A DNA stretch of 64,000 nt from Heliocidaris tuberculata (GCA_025618425.1 CM046832.1:72219196-72283195); one strand, 5' to 3'; positions 29,056-41,233 are shown, numbered from the stretch's first letter. The notes: generated from the letters alone by a model not told the origin. A program made the numbers and translations.

Positions 29056-31628
29056 ATGTTCCAATCAATTGCAAACATCTCAAAGTTGAAGCACAGCCAT
29101 GTCTTGTTGATGGGTGACTTTAATTATCCAGACATTTGTTGGACTTCATGGACAACTCCCAAGAGTGAGGATAGTGGGGAATTCAAATTTATTGAATGTA
29201 TTCGTGATGCTTTTTTAGTTCAACATGTCGATAAACCTACAAGGTTTAGGTTTGGTTGTAAACCTAATATACTTGATTTAATATTTACGAATAACGAAGA
29301 CCTTATTTCAAATGTTCAGTACTGTAGCCCAATAGGACTGAGTGACCATGCTGTTTTGATATTTCATCTGAACTGTTACTGTGACCCCTCTAATAGCAGG
29401 AAAAAAGTATATTTATATGATAAAGCTAATTTTAATGAAATGAGAGAAACCTTGTATTCGTTAGATTGGCCTAGTCTGTTGGCGCCAGCAGAAGATGACG
29501 TTGAACGTCAGTGGAGCATCTTCAAATATGAAATAAAATCTGCTCAGGAGAAGTTTATTCCATCTAGAGTAATTTCTAGAGGGCAGGCATGGGGAAACAA
29601 AGGTGATTTCCCTGTTGATAATGACACGCTAAAGCTTATTAAGAAAAAACACAGGAGTTGGGAGCGTTATCTTAGGGATAGAACAGAAAGCAAGAAAAAA
29701 GAGTATAACAGACTCCGTAATCGGGTCAAAACTGCCACTAGGTGGCTCCAGAAAAACTATGAAAGAAATATTGCGAAAGCTGTGAAATTAAATCCGAAGA
29801 AATTTTGGAAGTATGCCAGGACAAAGACTAAAATCAAATCTGGAGTAGCTCCTCTTGTGAATTCACATTCATCTTCTTCAGAACTTAGTGAGACTGATAA
29901 AGAAAAGGCTGATATCTTACTTGATTATTTTTCTACTGTTTACACGGATGAGCCTGTTGATAACATTCCCAGTCTCCCTCAGCAAAACATTTTGGAAGAA
30001 TTTTGTGATATTGAAATTACTGAAGACAAAGTCCTGTCTTTGCTTTCCAAACTTAATGTCTCGAAGTCTCCGGGACCAGATGAGTTTCACCCTCGGGTGC
30101 TGCGTGAGATTGCTCCAGCCATAGCTGGCCCTTTGAGTGTTATTTTCCAAACTTCTTTGCGGAGAGGAGTGGTTCCATCAGACTGGAAATCAGCAAATGT
30201 TAGTGCCGTTTTTAAGAAAGGTGATAGATCGCTACCGTCGAACTATAGACCCATTAGTCTTACATGTATAGTGTGTAAGCTTATGGAATCATTGATTCGT
30301 GATGAGATTCTGGAACATATGACTATGAACAAATTATTTAGTGTCAAGCAGTATGGTTTCTTGCCTGGTCGTTCAACAATGCTCCAACTGATAAACGTAA
30401 TTGATGAATGGTCTAGCGCTCTGGAGGAAAATGGGTCAATTGATGTGATTTATTTAGATTTTATGAAGGCCTTCGATAAGGTGCCCCACCGTCGGCTGCT
30501 TGCCAAGATTAGAAGTTATGGCATAAGTGAGTTGGTGTTAAATTGGATTGAGGCATTTCTAGTTGGGAGAAGACAGCGTGTATGTGTGAATGGAGAGTTT
30601 TCCAGTTGGGGTCTTGTTGCGAGTGGAATTCCACAAGGTAGTGTTCTTGGGCCTGTGTTGTTTGTGTTGTTTATAAATGATCTACCTGACACTATTTCCG
30701 AGAGTAGTGTTTATCTATTTGCTGACGACACTAAGATTTTCAAGTATATTAGAGATGAAAATGATTGTATTGCCCTTCAGAGGGATCTTGATAGGCTCCA
30801 ATGCTGGTCTGACAAATGGCTGCTAAGATTCAACCCTAAGAAATGTAGTGTTCTCACCATTGGTAACTCCCAGTCTGCCCCAGCAAGGCCATTTGTGTAT
30901 GATATGACATGTGATAATTCACCAAGTGCCCTCATGCAAGTGTCATCTGAGAAAGATTTGGGTGTGGTGATTGATGATAAGCTAAATTTTGAAGAACATC
31001 TTCATACAAAGATCAATAAGGCAAATAGTCTAATGAATTTAATCAGACGAACCTTTGTTTATTTAGATAAGGAAAATTTCTCCCTTTTGTACAAATCGCT
31101 TGTTCGCCCTCAAATAGAGTACGCTCATGCGGTGTGGAGCCCCCACCTAAAAAAACATATCCATGCTTTGGAAAATGTCCAAAGAAGAGCGACTAGATTA
31201 GTCCCAGAGTTAAAGGGGCTGCCTTATGCACAACGATTGAGAAAGTTGAATATCCCTACTTTAGCTTACAGGAGGGCTCGAGGTGATATGATTGAATTGT
31301 ACAAGATTTTTAATAAATACGATTCTGATGTAACACCAAATCTTGTATTACAATCCAGAGATCAGACAAGAGGGCATAGTAAGAAACTGTTTATTCCTAG
31401 GACCAAAACTCAGAGGTACAAAAATTCTTTTTATGTACGAATACGTAACCATGGAATAATCTCTCTAACGACACCATTACTGCCCCGAGTGTGCACAGTT
31501 TTGAAGTAGCATTGGATAGGTGCTGGAAAAGTGAGCCGATTAAGTACGACTATGAGTCGCCTGCACCAGGAAATGATCCAGCCATCTTAAAAAGGAAGAA
31601 GAACTTGGAACTGAATACAGAGGCCTAG
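29056..31628 (+). mobile_element. CR1-like LINE, 817-codon ORF2 with one 3' frameshift
   Basis: This is the largest ORF in the window. It begins inside the endonuclease domain (HVLLMGDFNYPDICW, with catalytic GDFN; ILDLIFTNNEDLI; GLSDHAVLIF with the SDH pair), so the 5' part is missing. The reverse transcriptase follows in full: SPGPDEFHPRVL, NYRPISLTCIVCKLMESL, KQYGFLPGRST, VIYLDFMKAFDKVPHRRL, GIPQGSVLGPVLF, VYLFADDTKIF (catalytic ADD), KDLGVVIDDKLNF, then the CR1-type C-terminal region (IEYAHAVWSPH, VQRRATRLVPEL). One base is missing near 31,450. In the next frame the protein continues WNNLSNDTITAPSVHSF to a TAG at 31,626. A short 'ccctaggtat' direct repeat at about 31,650-31,670 probably marks the 3' end. 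It is nearly intact and therefore fairly recent. Confidence 0.93.
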
Positions 31629-31674
31629 TGCCTGCGTTCAGTATCTTCCCTAGGTATCCCTAGGTACAAGCTTA

Positions 31675-31862
31675 TCTGAAGATTTAGATCTAGAATATAT
31701 CAAGCAGGACAGAGGGTCTGAGCTGAGGAGTCTGTTACTTTTAAAAATTTGGCCTCGACATGGCTTGATTTGCAACATTGTTAATGCAAACTTTGAAGGG
31801 TCTAATATAGTCTAGACTATAAATATTTGAGCCTTTGAGGTCCAGTCCCAGACCGAAAATTT
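31675..31862. other. Short non-coding spacer
   Basis: Nothing recognised. 'cttatctgaagat' at about 31,670 recurs at about 32,278 beyond the MITE. Confidence 0.3.
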
Positions 31863-32154
31863 TGTCTCTCGTTCGTTAGCCTCTTATTTTGGTTAGGGTC
31901 GGCCCTCACTTATGTTATAACGGCTCTGTTCACTTACCATTTTGACTGAATAATTCGTTTAAAACTCCTTTTTCAGGTAATTCAGGGTCCAAGGTATTCT
32001 TCGTTTGAAAATCTCACAACTGTATTCTAACTGTTATTAGTGTGTGAGTCAATGTGTATTCGGTTTGCACAGCAGATCGAACGGCCCGCTTCTGTCTCTA
32101 AATGAAGAGCCGACCCTACCAAAATAAGATGCTAACGAACGCGAACGAGAGACA
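31863..32154. mobile_element. MITE with TGTCTCTCGTTCG inverted ends
   Basis: The left arm tgtctctcgttcgttagc...cttattttggttagggtcgg matches the reverse complement of 32,100-32,154. The arms are about 45 bp and the total is 292 bp. No ORF. A target duplication was not resolved. Confidence 0.7.
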
Positions 32155-33188
32155 GTCCATGTCAAGTTTGGCAGGGAAACTATAAATTAACCATTGACTA
32201 CTGCATTCTTTGATTCCCATAGGTTTAATACAGGTCAGGGACTCGGGGGCCACCCCACTTATACACGTACTACAGGCTTATCTGAAGATAACCTTGTACT
32301 CCAGACTTGCTTTTACAGGTGAATAGGCTTCAATAGCTTTTGTGTGTAACAGCGGGCCTTTATCCAGACTAGATCATTCATACATGAGAGGAAAATAACC
32401 ATTTAAAATTACACTTTCAATTCTGAATCCCCAAATTTGTGGCACAGTAAGAGTTGAAGAGTCCCTGAATCAGGTAATCTAGCAAATTTAAGAAAATTAA
32501 ATCTTGCTGAGAGCAATTTTGTTGTCTGTTTTTGACTGCTGCAACAGTGAATGTTGGACACAGTCCCACATAGGCAAGGGCCCCACTCACACTTATGCGA
32601 GGTTAATGTATTAACCACCCGGTTAATCCTAGGGCAATGGGTTAATAGTTTTGACAATTTTTATCTTGCACTATACCACTAGCCACTGGATCGCTACCAA
32701 TGTTTCCCAATTTATCAATTGACAGGTTAGCTGTGGTCTTTGTTCATGAATATGTTCTAATTTTCCACAACTTGGCAAACAGTGCGGCATATTGTAGCCA
32801 TAGGGGTTTAAGATGACTGCAGCAGGGGTTCCCAAACCTTTTCTGTGATGGTGTGGATTTGGGTTCCCTTGGCTTCACATTCAGCAGTCTGGAAGGGTGG
32901 GAAAAGAATTTATTGTAAATTTAATTCAGTCAGACCCCCCCCCCCAACCCAAGACACACACATTGACATTATGACACATCCCGAACTGTGATATGATGGG
33001 GCTAAAATATTTGAGGGGTGGCGAAGATCAACAAGTTGAAAGATGAAATATTATGGAACTTGAAGCATGTGTAGTGATTGAGCAAATTGTTTTCACATTT
33101 TCACAATTTTCTCTAAAATAAGTATTTTATAGAAAAAAACTTTTAAATTTCTTTTTTTCTTTTTTAAAGGAGGAGCGGGAGCTACGAC

Positions 33189-33223
<35 letters not shown>

Positions 33224-33870
33224 TCCCTTCCCCCAATCCTGAGGAAATAAGCAAATCTAAATATTTTGTTTTCTGGAATAAACTACAATTTCCAGCTCTC
33301 TTTAATGGCATGTACACTGCCTAAACGTGTGATCTTTAAATATTGCATACTGAAGTTATACGTTCAAAAGATGTTATTCCAGTGAATTTTATCATCAAGA
33401 AAGTGTGGGATAGGTGGGTACAAGAAAACTGTGCATTATCATAAAACAAAACAAAAAAAAAAACCAAAAAAAATCATTTCAATTCAATTCAATTCAATTT
33501 TGTTAAAAGTTTCCACAAAACAGGAAATTCACAATACATGTAATATAAAATATGAGAACAAGCTATGTGACCATGCATTTTGAACTGGGCCAGTTTTGCA
33601 TTACATGTGTTTTTGCAAAGAAATCATGCATCTTTTCACTCTACATTTTCTTGAACGAAATTAACTGGGGATTCCAAAAATGCACTCAAAAATAGCATAG
33701 GGTGTAATGCTTATGAATTATGTAACATCATGGTGTCCAATAAAATTAAAACAATTTTGCGCAAGCCTCTTCATGAATATTTTTGATGCACCAACAAGAC
33801 ACAGAAAGATAATAATGGTAACCCCTCATGGAAGACAATCGAAAAGTGTTTTGGTTTTTTTTTTGTTTTT
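32155..33870. other. Non-coding stretch with a 33-base poly(C)
   Basis: No gene supported. Features: C-run at 32,936-32,945, a 33-C homopolymer at 33,190-33,222, an (AC/A)-rich patch near 33,445-33,475 and (AATTC)n at about 33,480-33,500. The minus-strand ORF at 33,093-33,317 is poly-glycine from the C-run. Confidence 0.5.
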
Positions 33871-34475
33871 ATGCCTCCGCCACCGAAGGTGGTGCCGGAG
33901 GCATTATGTTTTCGGGTTGTCCGTCCGTCCCGCTTTCTTGTTCTAGTGATAACTCAAGAACCACATGAGATATGAACCTCAAACTTGGTGCTAGTATGCA
34001 TCACCATAGGAAGACGATCTGATTAGATTGTGGGGTATGTAGGACAAAGGTCAAAAGTCACAGTTCAATTTCTGAAATTACAGCTGTTGGCCTTGTTAAC
34101 GTGCTATCTCAAGAACCATTTGATCCATTAACTTCAAACTTGGTAGTATGCATCACCATAGTAAGACGAACTGATTAGATTTTTGTTCACATAGGTCAAA
34201 GGTGACAGGTCATAGAGGTCATTATAAAGGTGTATGTGAAATTAATGTTTTTGTTACTTTTGTTATCACCATATCTCAACTATTTTGTATTCATGACTAG
34301 GAGGAGATAAAGTGATCAGACTTTTGGGTTATAAGGTAGGTCAAATGTCAAAGAGGTCAATTAACATGTAATTAGAGGCTTTTTGTTCTGGTTATCACAA
34401 TATTTTAAGAACAGTTTGAGCCATCAACTGAATTTAGACTGAGGTATATAGGAGACGCAGTTGCATTCGTCTTGT
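33871..34475 (+). mobile_element. Dispersed element with ATGCCTCCGCC hairpin end and ~120-bp internal repeats
   Basis: The left end is a hairpin (atgcctccgccaccgaaggt paired with ggtgccggaggcat) followed by 'gttttcgggttgtccgtccg'. The body repeats a module (ctcaagaaccac..., tcaaacttggt, gtatgcatcaccatag, gaagacga.ctgattaga) two to three times. The right end is ggagacgcagttgcattcgt. The right-end motif recurs inverted at about 40,863-40,890 beside 'tatgcctctgc', so the family has at least two members here. I recall such 'ATGCCTCCGCC...GTCCGTCCG' repeats as common in sea urchin and other marine invertebrate DNA. No ORF. Confidence 0.65.
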
Positions 34476-34584
34476 TTTTTAATACTCTGTACATACAACT
34501 GATGTTTTTATGAATTTTTTTTTTTCCTGCTGTAGCAAAATTGTGTGATAGAATCTCTGTGACATTATGTTCCATCTGATGCAG

Positions 34585-34717
34585 GTCGCAGAGCGCAAGA
34601 GAAAATGTTGGGAACAGTGCGCCCAACTCCTAAAGTCGTCAGTAGGGGGAAAGGAGAAAAAGTGGGTGGACCTCAAGGTTAGGGCAAACAAGTACCTCAC
34701 CAAGAAGAATGAGACAG
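34585..34717 (+). CDS. Myb/SANT-like DNA-binding protein, internal exon
   Basis: Bounded by acceptor ...ctgatgcag|GTC and donor GAGACAG|GTAAAT. It reads VAERKRKCWEQCAQLLKSSV then KEKKWVDLKVRANKYLTKK. The pattern (x)KrxCWeq...(x)KKWxDLKxrAxK is that of the third helix region of Myb/SANT-like (Myb_DNA-bind_5) domains found in NAIF1-like proteins and in the accessory protein of Harbinger transposons. It ends one base into a Gly codon. The first helices should be in an upstream exon, which I could not find; the 33.9-kb MITE and the CR1-like LINE lie upstream. It could be host or transposon derived. Confidence 0.6.
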
Positions 34718-34829
34718 GTAAATATTCTTAAGTCTTTTCAATACATAAACAGGACATAAAAAAAAGAAGGAAGTAGCAAAGTTTGATATGTGCATTATAT
34801 TTTGCAAGATTGTTAGCAAAGTTGGTAGG

Positions 34830-35490
34830 TATCATCCTTATAGGAAGGAGACCTCAATTTCTGAAACAGAGTACCTTGCCTCCAAGGGGCTCAGGGGCAG
34901 CACCCCTTAAGTGCCCCTATTGTGAATATGAGAATTTTTTTAATGCATGGCTGGGTTATCACCAAACTAGGTAAGAATTATCCTTAGGCAAAGAGGATCT
35001 AAATTAATGCAAATAAGGTACCTATCCCTTAAATAGGGAGTGGAGTGGCTCTTGGGGGGGGGGAGCTTTTGCCCCCCCCCCCCCCCCCAAGAGCCTGTGA
35101 CACCAAATTCCTTCTTCTGTAAAACGTATTGCCACATGTAGATTGTAACCAAACTCGTTAGGAATCATTCTTAGGGGAAGGAGACTTCAAGTTGTTCAAG
35201 AGTAGATCATTATCTTCAAGGGGTCTGATGGAGGGGCATTTCCCCAAAAGTGTCCCAGGGGAAATTATTTCATGTGCACATATTCTGCTTCTTTAAAACA
35301 CAGCTTGATTTCAAATGAACTTCACCATCCATTAAATCTTACTTGAAGGGGATTTAAGTTAAGGGTATACAAAAGGGGTACCTGGCCCACACGGAGGGGG
35401 GGGGGGGGGGCTCAGGGGCAGCACCCCTTAAGTGCCCCAACCATTGATTTTTCACCAAGTGAAAATTTTGCCCCGAAACTTGTGTGATTC
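34830..35490 (+). repeat. Degenerate ~180-bp tandem modules within the Myb-like gene intron
   Basis: Modules contain accaaact(a/c)g.taggaat, cttaggg.aagga.ac, a 'ggtacct' and caaggggctcaggggcagca followed by ccccttaagtgcccc. Three to four copies follow one another. G- and C-runs at 35,057-35,089 and 35,395-35,410 interrupt them. Confidence 0.65.
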
Positions 35491-35794
35491 AGGCGAGACT
35501 GCCCTGGGCATTTCCCTTGTTCGGGGATAAAATGTATGTAACATTATCATTATTGCTTAGTATAATAAAGCTGCCAGGCCAAAGTTCACATTCTCATTCG
35601 CATATTGACATGCAGGCGAGACAACGCTTGGCGTTGGCTTTGTTTTCCCATAGAATGATACCACTGTTCTATTTACCATACTAAAATGAAGCATCAAGTT
35701 TTACACATTAACATGTATGAATCAAATACTGGAAAAACAACTTACTTTTTTATATATTATTACGGGTATCATCATTCTCTCACTAACTTCATAG

Positions 35795-35909
35795 GTGGAG
35801 GGCCGTCTCCCTTAATCCAGTATTTGAGGCTGTCTTACAAGCACAGAGCTCACAAGCAACTGAGGGAGTGTTGGGGAAGGATACAGAAGCAGGCCTGTCT
35901 TCATCCCAG
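35795..35909 (+). CDS. Myb/SANT-like DNA-binding protein, next exon
   Basis: Acceptor cactaacttcatag|GTGGAGG and donor CATCCCAG|GTGAAT. Joining to the 34,717 donor gives ...KKNETGGGPSPLIQYL. The TGGGP(x)P motif directly after the Myb-like helix is a familiar feature of this family, which supports the splice. It continues LSYKHRAHKQLRECWGRIQK. If the donor is not used, the frame would stop at the TGA just past it. The intron between the two exons is about 1.08 kb. Confidence 0.55.
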
Positions 35910-37620
35910 GTGAATTGAAGTTTAATAAAGAGATCCATTTAGATTTACTGTACTGCTCCACCCCCCCCCCCCCCTTACTTCCCATCATACATGGGCTGAA
36001 AAATTGACATCAGTAGGAATAATGACTTTTGCAAAGGAAAATGAGCCTCCAAATCATCATAATTTCTTGTAGTTTTTGTTCCTTTCCATTTGGTAGAATT
36101 GATCTTTCAACAGATGTCAGTTATTTAGTCAATGCATGACAGGAAGTATGCTCATCCATTATACTATAGTGGTCAGTTGAATTTGTTGTCTCCTGGTCAG
36201 AAATTCACCCCTTAGATTTGTCAAATTACATTGTCATTGCTGTCTGTAGGTCTGAGAATTTCCCGATCGCGAATTCAACCACTCACGAAAAAGTCAGGCA
36301 GGTCCTGTTTGCGAAAATTTATGGCCGCGAAATTTATGGCGTATACAGTAAATAAGAAAAATATTGCAACTTAAGCACTATATCTTGATGAAATAAAGCC
36401 TGTAACAAATGTTGTCGGAGCAAATGTCAGGTGACTCTTAATCCAGGCCCTACATGTTGGTCTATATTGATCACTTTAACTTTTTTCCTGTATGTGGTCT
36501 TTATAGATACATGTATGCCCAAAAGCTTTTAACAGATACAGACTTTTATACTGTGTATGTTGTTTATTTTGTCCTTTCCTTGCTACGTATTGTTCACTGA
36601 CTCACAGTCGAGTTTTCATTGCACCTTAACTGCAAGTTTAAAAATTATACAAAACCCTGCCTTTCCCTTTGTAGTGAATATTGTAAACTACTTTCATAAG
36701 CATGTCATAAAAGTAAATTTTCTATATGCCTCTTTACAAACAGTTGTGTGTAAAATGTATCCAATTCAATGCTGGAGGGCAGTGAGAAGCTCTGGCTAAT
36801 ATGGTAGACACCACAAGGACTCTGCTGTCTCAAGATCAGATGTGTGGATAGTGACAGTGTCTGGAGTAAGTTGCCCTCATAGTAGAGCATGAACTTTAAG
36901 CTGATTATTGTCAACAAATGTATCCATTACCACCAGGGGTGACAATCCATGTTCATGTTTTGGGGGGGGGGGGGTGACTGGCAAGGGAGCGAAGTTACCA
37001 GAAAAAATACACAGAACCCCTTAATTGAGAATAACAATGCGAGCGAATGAATTTTCTTCGATATCTTTGTGTTGAAATTATGGCATTTCTTATTTTCTGA
37101 CATCTAATCCTTAAAGAATGTGATGGTATTTCAAGATCAAATAATGAGTTTGGATAATTATTAGTTTTAAGTTTAATGTATCATAATTCTTATTTATTTT
37201 ATCCAAAAATATGGGGGGGGGGTGGTAATACAGGCCATCCCCCCACCTCAAATTTGGGGGGGGGGGGGTATATACCCCCATCCCCCCCGGGATCGACACC
37301 CATGATTGCTACCAGCCTTTTCCAAAGTATGAAGCAGAAGTGTACATACTATGCTACCTGCAATCCATCTCACCTTCACAATATATTTTGTAAACAACAG
37401 TAAGCTAGGTGGATTTAGTGATTAAGAAAGACTACAAAAACCAGTATATCTCCTTTTTCATAAAAAAGTTTTTTGTTTTGGATGGGGGCGGGAGGTAGCC
37501 GTCCAAGGTCTAAATATAGGTCTGTTAAAGATAACTACTTCCTGGTCGTCCTGGAGGTAGTTTTTCTAGAAACGACAAGTATAAAGAAAAATATTTATTC
37601 ATTAACAGTCTGCCTGTCAG
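35910..37620. repeat. Intronic/non-coding stretch with C- and G-homopolymer blocks
   Basis: C(14) at about 35,961, G(12) at about 36,961, and a block at 37,213-37,305 alternating G- and C-runs (ggggggggggtggtaata ... cccccccgggatcgacaccc). Apart from the candidate exons nothing coding is evident. Confidence 0.5.
36808..36865 (+). CDS. Candidate small exon of the Myb-like gene
   Basis: A phase-compatible segment (atggtag|A...TCTGGA|GTAAGT) reads HHKDSAVSRSDVWIVTVSG. The donor is canonical but the acceptor is weak and no conserved motif is present, so it is a possibility only. Confidence 0.25.
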
Positions 37621-37707
37621 AATTGGTTACGAAGAGGCGAGTGGAGGCGAGACAGGAGCAGTGAGCAGAAGGAGCGAGTGACTCCAAAACAAGCTGCACC
37701 CCTCTGA
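37621..37707 (+). CDS. Candidate terminal exon of the Myb-like gene
   Basis: The acceptor cagtctgcctgtcag precedes NWLRRGEWRRDRSSEQKERV... ending in TGA at 37,705. It is phase-0 compatible with the candidate exon at 36,808-36,865, highly charged, and followed by an AATAAA at about 37,864. Other frames through this block are also open for a short distance, so the call is weak. Confidence 0.28.
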   Translation, partial: NWLRRGEWRRDRSSEQKERVTPKQAAPL

Positions 37708-37879
37708 AGTTCATCTCAAATCGCAAGGCCCTTCAGGAATCAAGACCTAACAATGGAGGTAGAGGAGGAGTTTGTGATTCTGCAGACTGAGGACTATTGG
37801 CAGTTAACCTACTCAATCTAGGGATAATAGCACTACTGTACAAAACTGAACCAGTCATAATTGAATAAATTGTAACATA

Positions 37880-38704
37880 CACTTGGTGGTGATGCATTGA
37901 TTTATATGACAGGTATTTTTTTTAGGCTGCAGCTTGTGATTTTATAAGCAACTTCATCCCTGAAGTTCCGCACCATTAAATGCCAAAAGTTTTGTTATTT
38001 CTCTCTGTTAATGAGATGTACACCGTTACAATCAAGGGATTAAAACCATTTTAAATCTAAACTTGAGTACTTAATTATGCATCAATCATTTCTGTATTGT
38101 CATCATTTGAAGAGGGTTATGGGTAGTGAAATTTGAGGGTGCTTTGTGTGGAGGTCAGTGGATGGATATATCCATGTATAATGCATGTGAAGTGTTAGTT
38201 GTAAAAATTTAGGGTATGAAATTCAATCAAGATGGCTTGTTTTGAAGGAGAGTATATAGATGACGGTAAATTTTGTGACATTGGGGAACACTCATCTCTA
38301 ATTGATGATTGATTTAAATATGTATGTGTGAATGGCATGGATGTTGTTGAATGATGGGAAGGTTGTGAAAGAATGGCAGAATTTATCTAATTTGTACACA
38401 AGCCTATGGGAAATCAACACAGCGGCTTATAGTAGAGACATCCCACACAATGATTGGTCGCTATTTCATCAAATATTGATTTCTTTGCGAATTAATTCAA
38501 GGCTATACATACTTGCAACTCTTTGTTAAGTGCTTTGCTCCTAGAAGTTTGCCTCTGTAGATCCTCCTCATTCAGCATCTTACAAATTTGCTTTACTTTA
38601 TCTTTATGAAATCTATATTTTTTTCACTGAGAAATGATCAAATGGATTGATTTATCTGGGACATTCCTCCCACCATCTTCATTTGCAGCTGCCATTTTGA
38701 AGAC
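37880..38704. other. Non-coding stretch
   Basis: No supported ORF or repeat; the ORF at 38,332-38,529 has no signature. Confidence 0.4.
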
Positions 38705-38945
38705 TTGAGATCAGTTGCAGATCAGTTGCAAATTTTGCGCTTACCCCTAAATCCATTGCAAAGTTGCAACTGATTTGCGTTTAATTGCAAGACTTGCGAC
38801 TGATTTCGGGGGATTTGCAATTGATTGCAACTTTCTTGCAACAGGATTGAGCGTAACTTGCAATCAATTGCAAATTTGCAATGAATTGCAAGACTTGCGA
38901 CTGATTTGGGGGATTTGCAATTGATTGCAACTTTCTGGCAATGGG
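38705..38945 (-). repeat. Solo array of TTGCAA motifs (family of the 27-kb element)
   Basis: Motifs such as gatttgcaattgattgcaac and attgcaagacttgcgactga are repeated at short range. On the minus strand 'gttgcaagaaagttgcaat' corresponds to 27,064-27,090. Only one end is present, so it is a truncated or solo element end. Confidence 0.65.
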
Positions 38946-39119
38946 TGAAAAAACGGGAGATTTTTATCGAATCTTTGAGTTGGAATTAAAATGGACATGC
39001 ATTTCCTTCAAGTTTCAATCATTGGTTTCGTTGTCAAAGGCAGGATGGAAGAGAAATTAAGGAAAAGATGGACAAGAAAACGACGTCTAAAAAAAAAAAA
39101 CGAATTGAGGTGAATTTAA

Positions 39120-39492
39120 AATTTGACGCGCGCATACGTGCGCTTCATGATACGCGCGCGAATTTTCATGACATGGGATGTTGACCCTTGACCTGAAGTT
39201 CATGTGTACCAAATATGGTTCATTTTTGACGGCTCGTTTTGAAGATATGATCAATAATGTGATTTCACAAAATGGCGACTGGATGACGTCATGATGACCT
39301 GATGACCTTGAAAAAGATGCGGGAGCTTGCTCAATGATGGCCTGATAACTGACGAAAATTTGAAAAAAATTGACCTGGACGATCTTGAGATATCATGGCA
39401 ACAAGAAAGTGGGAGAAAAATAAAAATAAAGAATAAATAAATAAAGAAAATTCTGACGAAATTAAAAGGTGATCTGTCTATGACAGACCACC

Positions 39493-39520
<28 letters not shown>
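39120..39520 (+). repeat. Dispersed non-coding repeat ending in a GGTGATCTGTC hairpin and poly(A)
   Basis: It contains the tgacct...gatgacc tracts seen in other marine repeats, then the hairpin aggtgatctgtctatgacag/accacct (about 39,468-39,494), and finishes in a 27-A run (39,494-39,520). No ORF. Confidence 0.5.
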
Positions 39521-39524
<4 letters not shown>

Positions 39525-40858
39525 TTACAAAATCAAGCCCCGTAGGGAGTATAAGTCTTCGACATCAGTTAGTAACTTACATGTATGGTAATATGTGATA
39601 CATGTAATTAGATATATCTCTGGAATCTCTGTAATGTTATAAAGATCAATTCATGTTTCCAAAAGGCCCTAAGGCTAAATAGTGCTTAATTGGTACCAAT
39701 CTACTGTTTAATATTTAAACTCTTTACGATACCGCGAGTGTTCTTGGTAAGAATATTGAAGAAAGTCTTGTCCAAAATGATCGTCTCTTCAACAGTCACT
39801 GAGGAGATATAATCTGAAGAAATCAACTGCACAAACTCGGTTACTTTTAACGCGTCGTGAGCTTGGATGTATATCGTAGTGTAGACTCTACGTAGAAACT
39901 ATACTCTACTGTACAATGTATAACGGGGCGAAGCGAAGATCAGGATAGAGTCCTATGGAATGCCACGGGATTCAGGTATTTATGAAATGCTGTGGTACAT
40001 CTCTTCATAAAGCTTACAAACTCAACTCATGTACCCAAACGTTGATATTAATATGACTGATTCCAACACTGTATAACTGAATCAGCCCAGCCCAAACATA
40101 AAAGGAAGCACCTGAGTGCATACCTAGCATATCAGTAGTGAAAAGAAGTAGGGCTACACTGCATATCATTAAAGAACCTGAGTGCATGCCTAGCATATCA
40201 GTAAAAGAAATGTAGGGCTATGCTGCACCTCAAGAGGGAAATCTACATAACAAAGACTAGCCTCACTTATGCTTTAAAAGCAGACCCTAACAGAATAAGA
40301 TATGGAAACAAAAAATGATCAAAATTGTGACAGAAACACTCCCAAGAACACTAATGACTCCCCCTTCTTTTTTTGCTTTTCAGAGAATTTTGGAGTAAAA
40401 TCACACCTCAAAACGCTAATGACCTTTCTTCTCTTTTCTTCACAAAATCCTGGATTCGCTCCTGAATATGAGTATTAGTGTAATACAAAAGGCAACAATT
40501 TTTTTTTGAAGAAAGAGACCTTTGTGAAGTATGGCTTGTGAGATAAGGTATCTCAGGAAAAAAAATATGATGCAAACCACAAAGGTACAGTATAGGTGGG
40601 GAAAGAGAAACAAGGGTGACAGTTTATAGAGGGGCACGGACATTTTTTTAAATCACATGACGATAGGAATGAAAAGGGGGAAAAGAGAGAAATAAAATAT
40701 ATAGGGAAAGTCGGGAAGGGATTGGCAGAGTTAGAGAAAGAGAAGGAAGAAGAGGAAGATGATATAGCATAGGGTTACGTGAATGGCATATGACATACAT
40801 CTTCACAAGACAAGAATGTGACAAGAAGACAGGTGAATATAAGGAAAAATATAAATAA
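39521..40858 (+). repeat. Non-coding stretch with a ~75-bp tandem duplication at about 40,105-40,235
   Basis: Two copies of 'cctgagtgcat.cctagcat...atcagta...gtagggct' lie head to tail. The rest is AT-rich and without a gene; 40,640-40,770 is a purine-rich patch. Confidence 0.6.
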
Positions 40859-40925
40859 AAACAAGATGAATGCGATTGCGTCTCCCTTATGCCTCTGCAC
40901 CAAACTTGGTGAACAATATATTGTT
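40859..40925 (-). repeat. Truncated relative of the 33,871 element
   Basis: The sequence gatgaatgcgattgcgtctc followed by ccttatgcctctgc and aaacttggtg matches the inverted right end and internal motif of 33,871-34,475. Confidence 0.5.
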
Positions 40926-41233
40926 ATGCAATTTTCATAAATTTCATCATATGACTTTTTCTATTTGATACTATCATCTAGATCAATATTTAGATCTAAA
41001 ATGCTGGACAGTCAAAGCTATAGAGGACAAAACGCATCTCATTAACAAATGGAATAATAAAACACCATTTTTCCTATTTGTTTTGTGCACAAAACCCAAA
41101 ATATCAAAATCATTAAATTTGATATAATTTTCATACTGGAAAGTGAGCTCATCATCTTTGCTTTAGTCGATAATCGTCTGATATATTAAGGTAAACTAAT
41201 GTATAAGGTCAGAGTTGAATTAACAAAACTGAA

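Noticed and set aside
33093..33317. Glycine-rich ORF
   Set aside because: Created by the 33-base C tract.
36557..36799. 80-codon plus-strand ORF between the Myb-like exons
   Set aside because: Composition is intron-like and the frame does not join the neighbouring exons.
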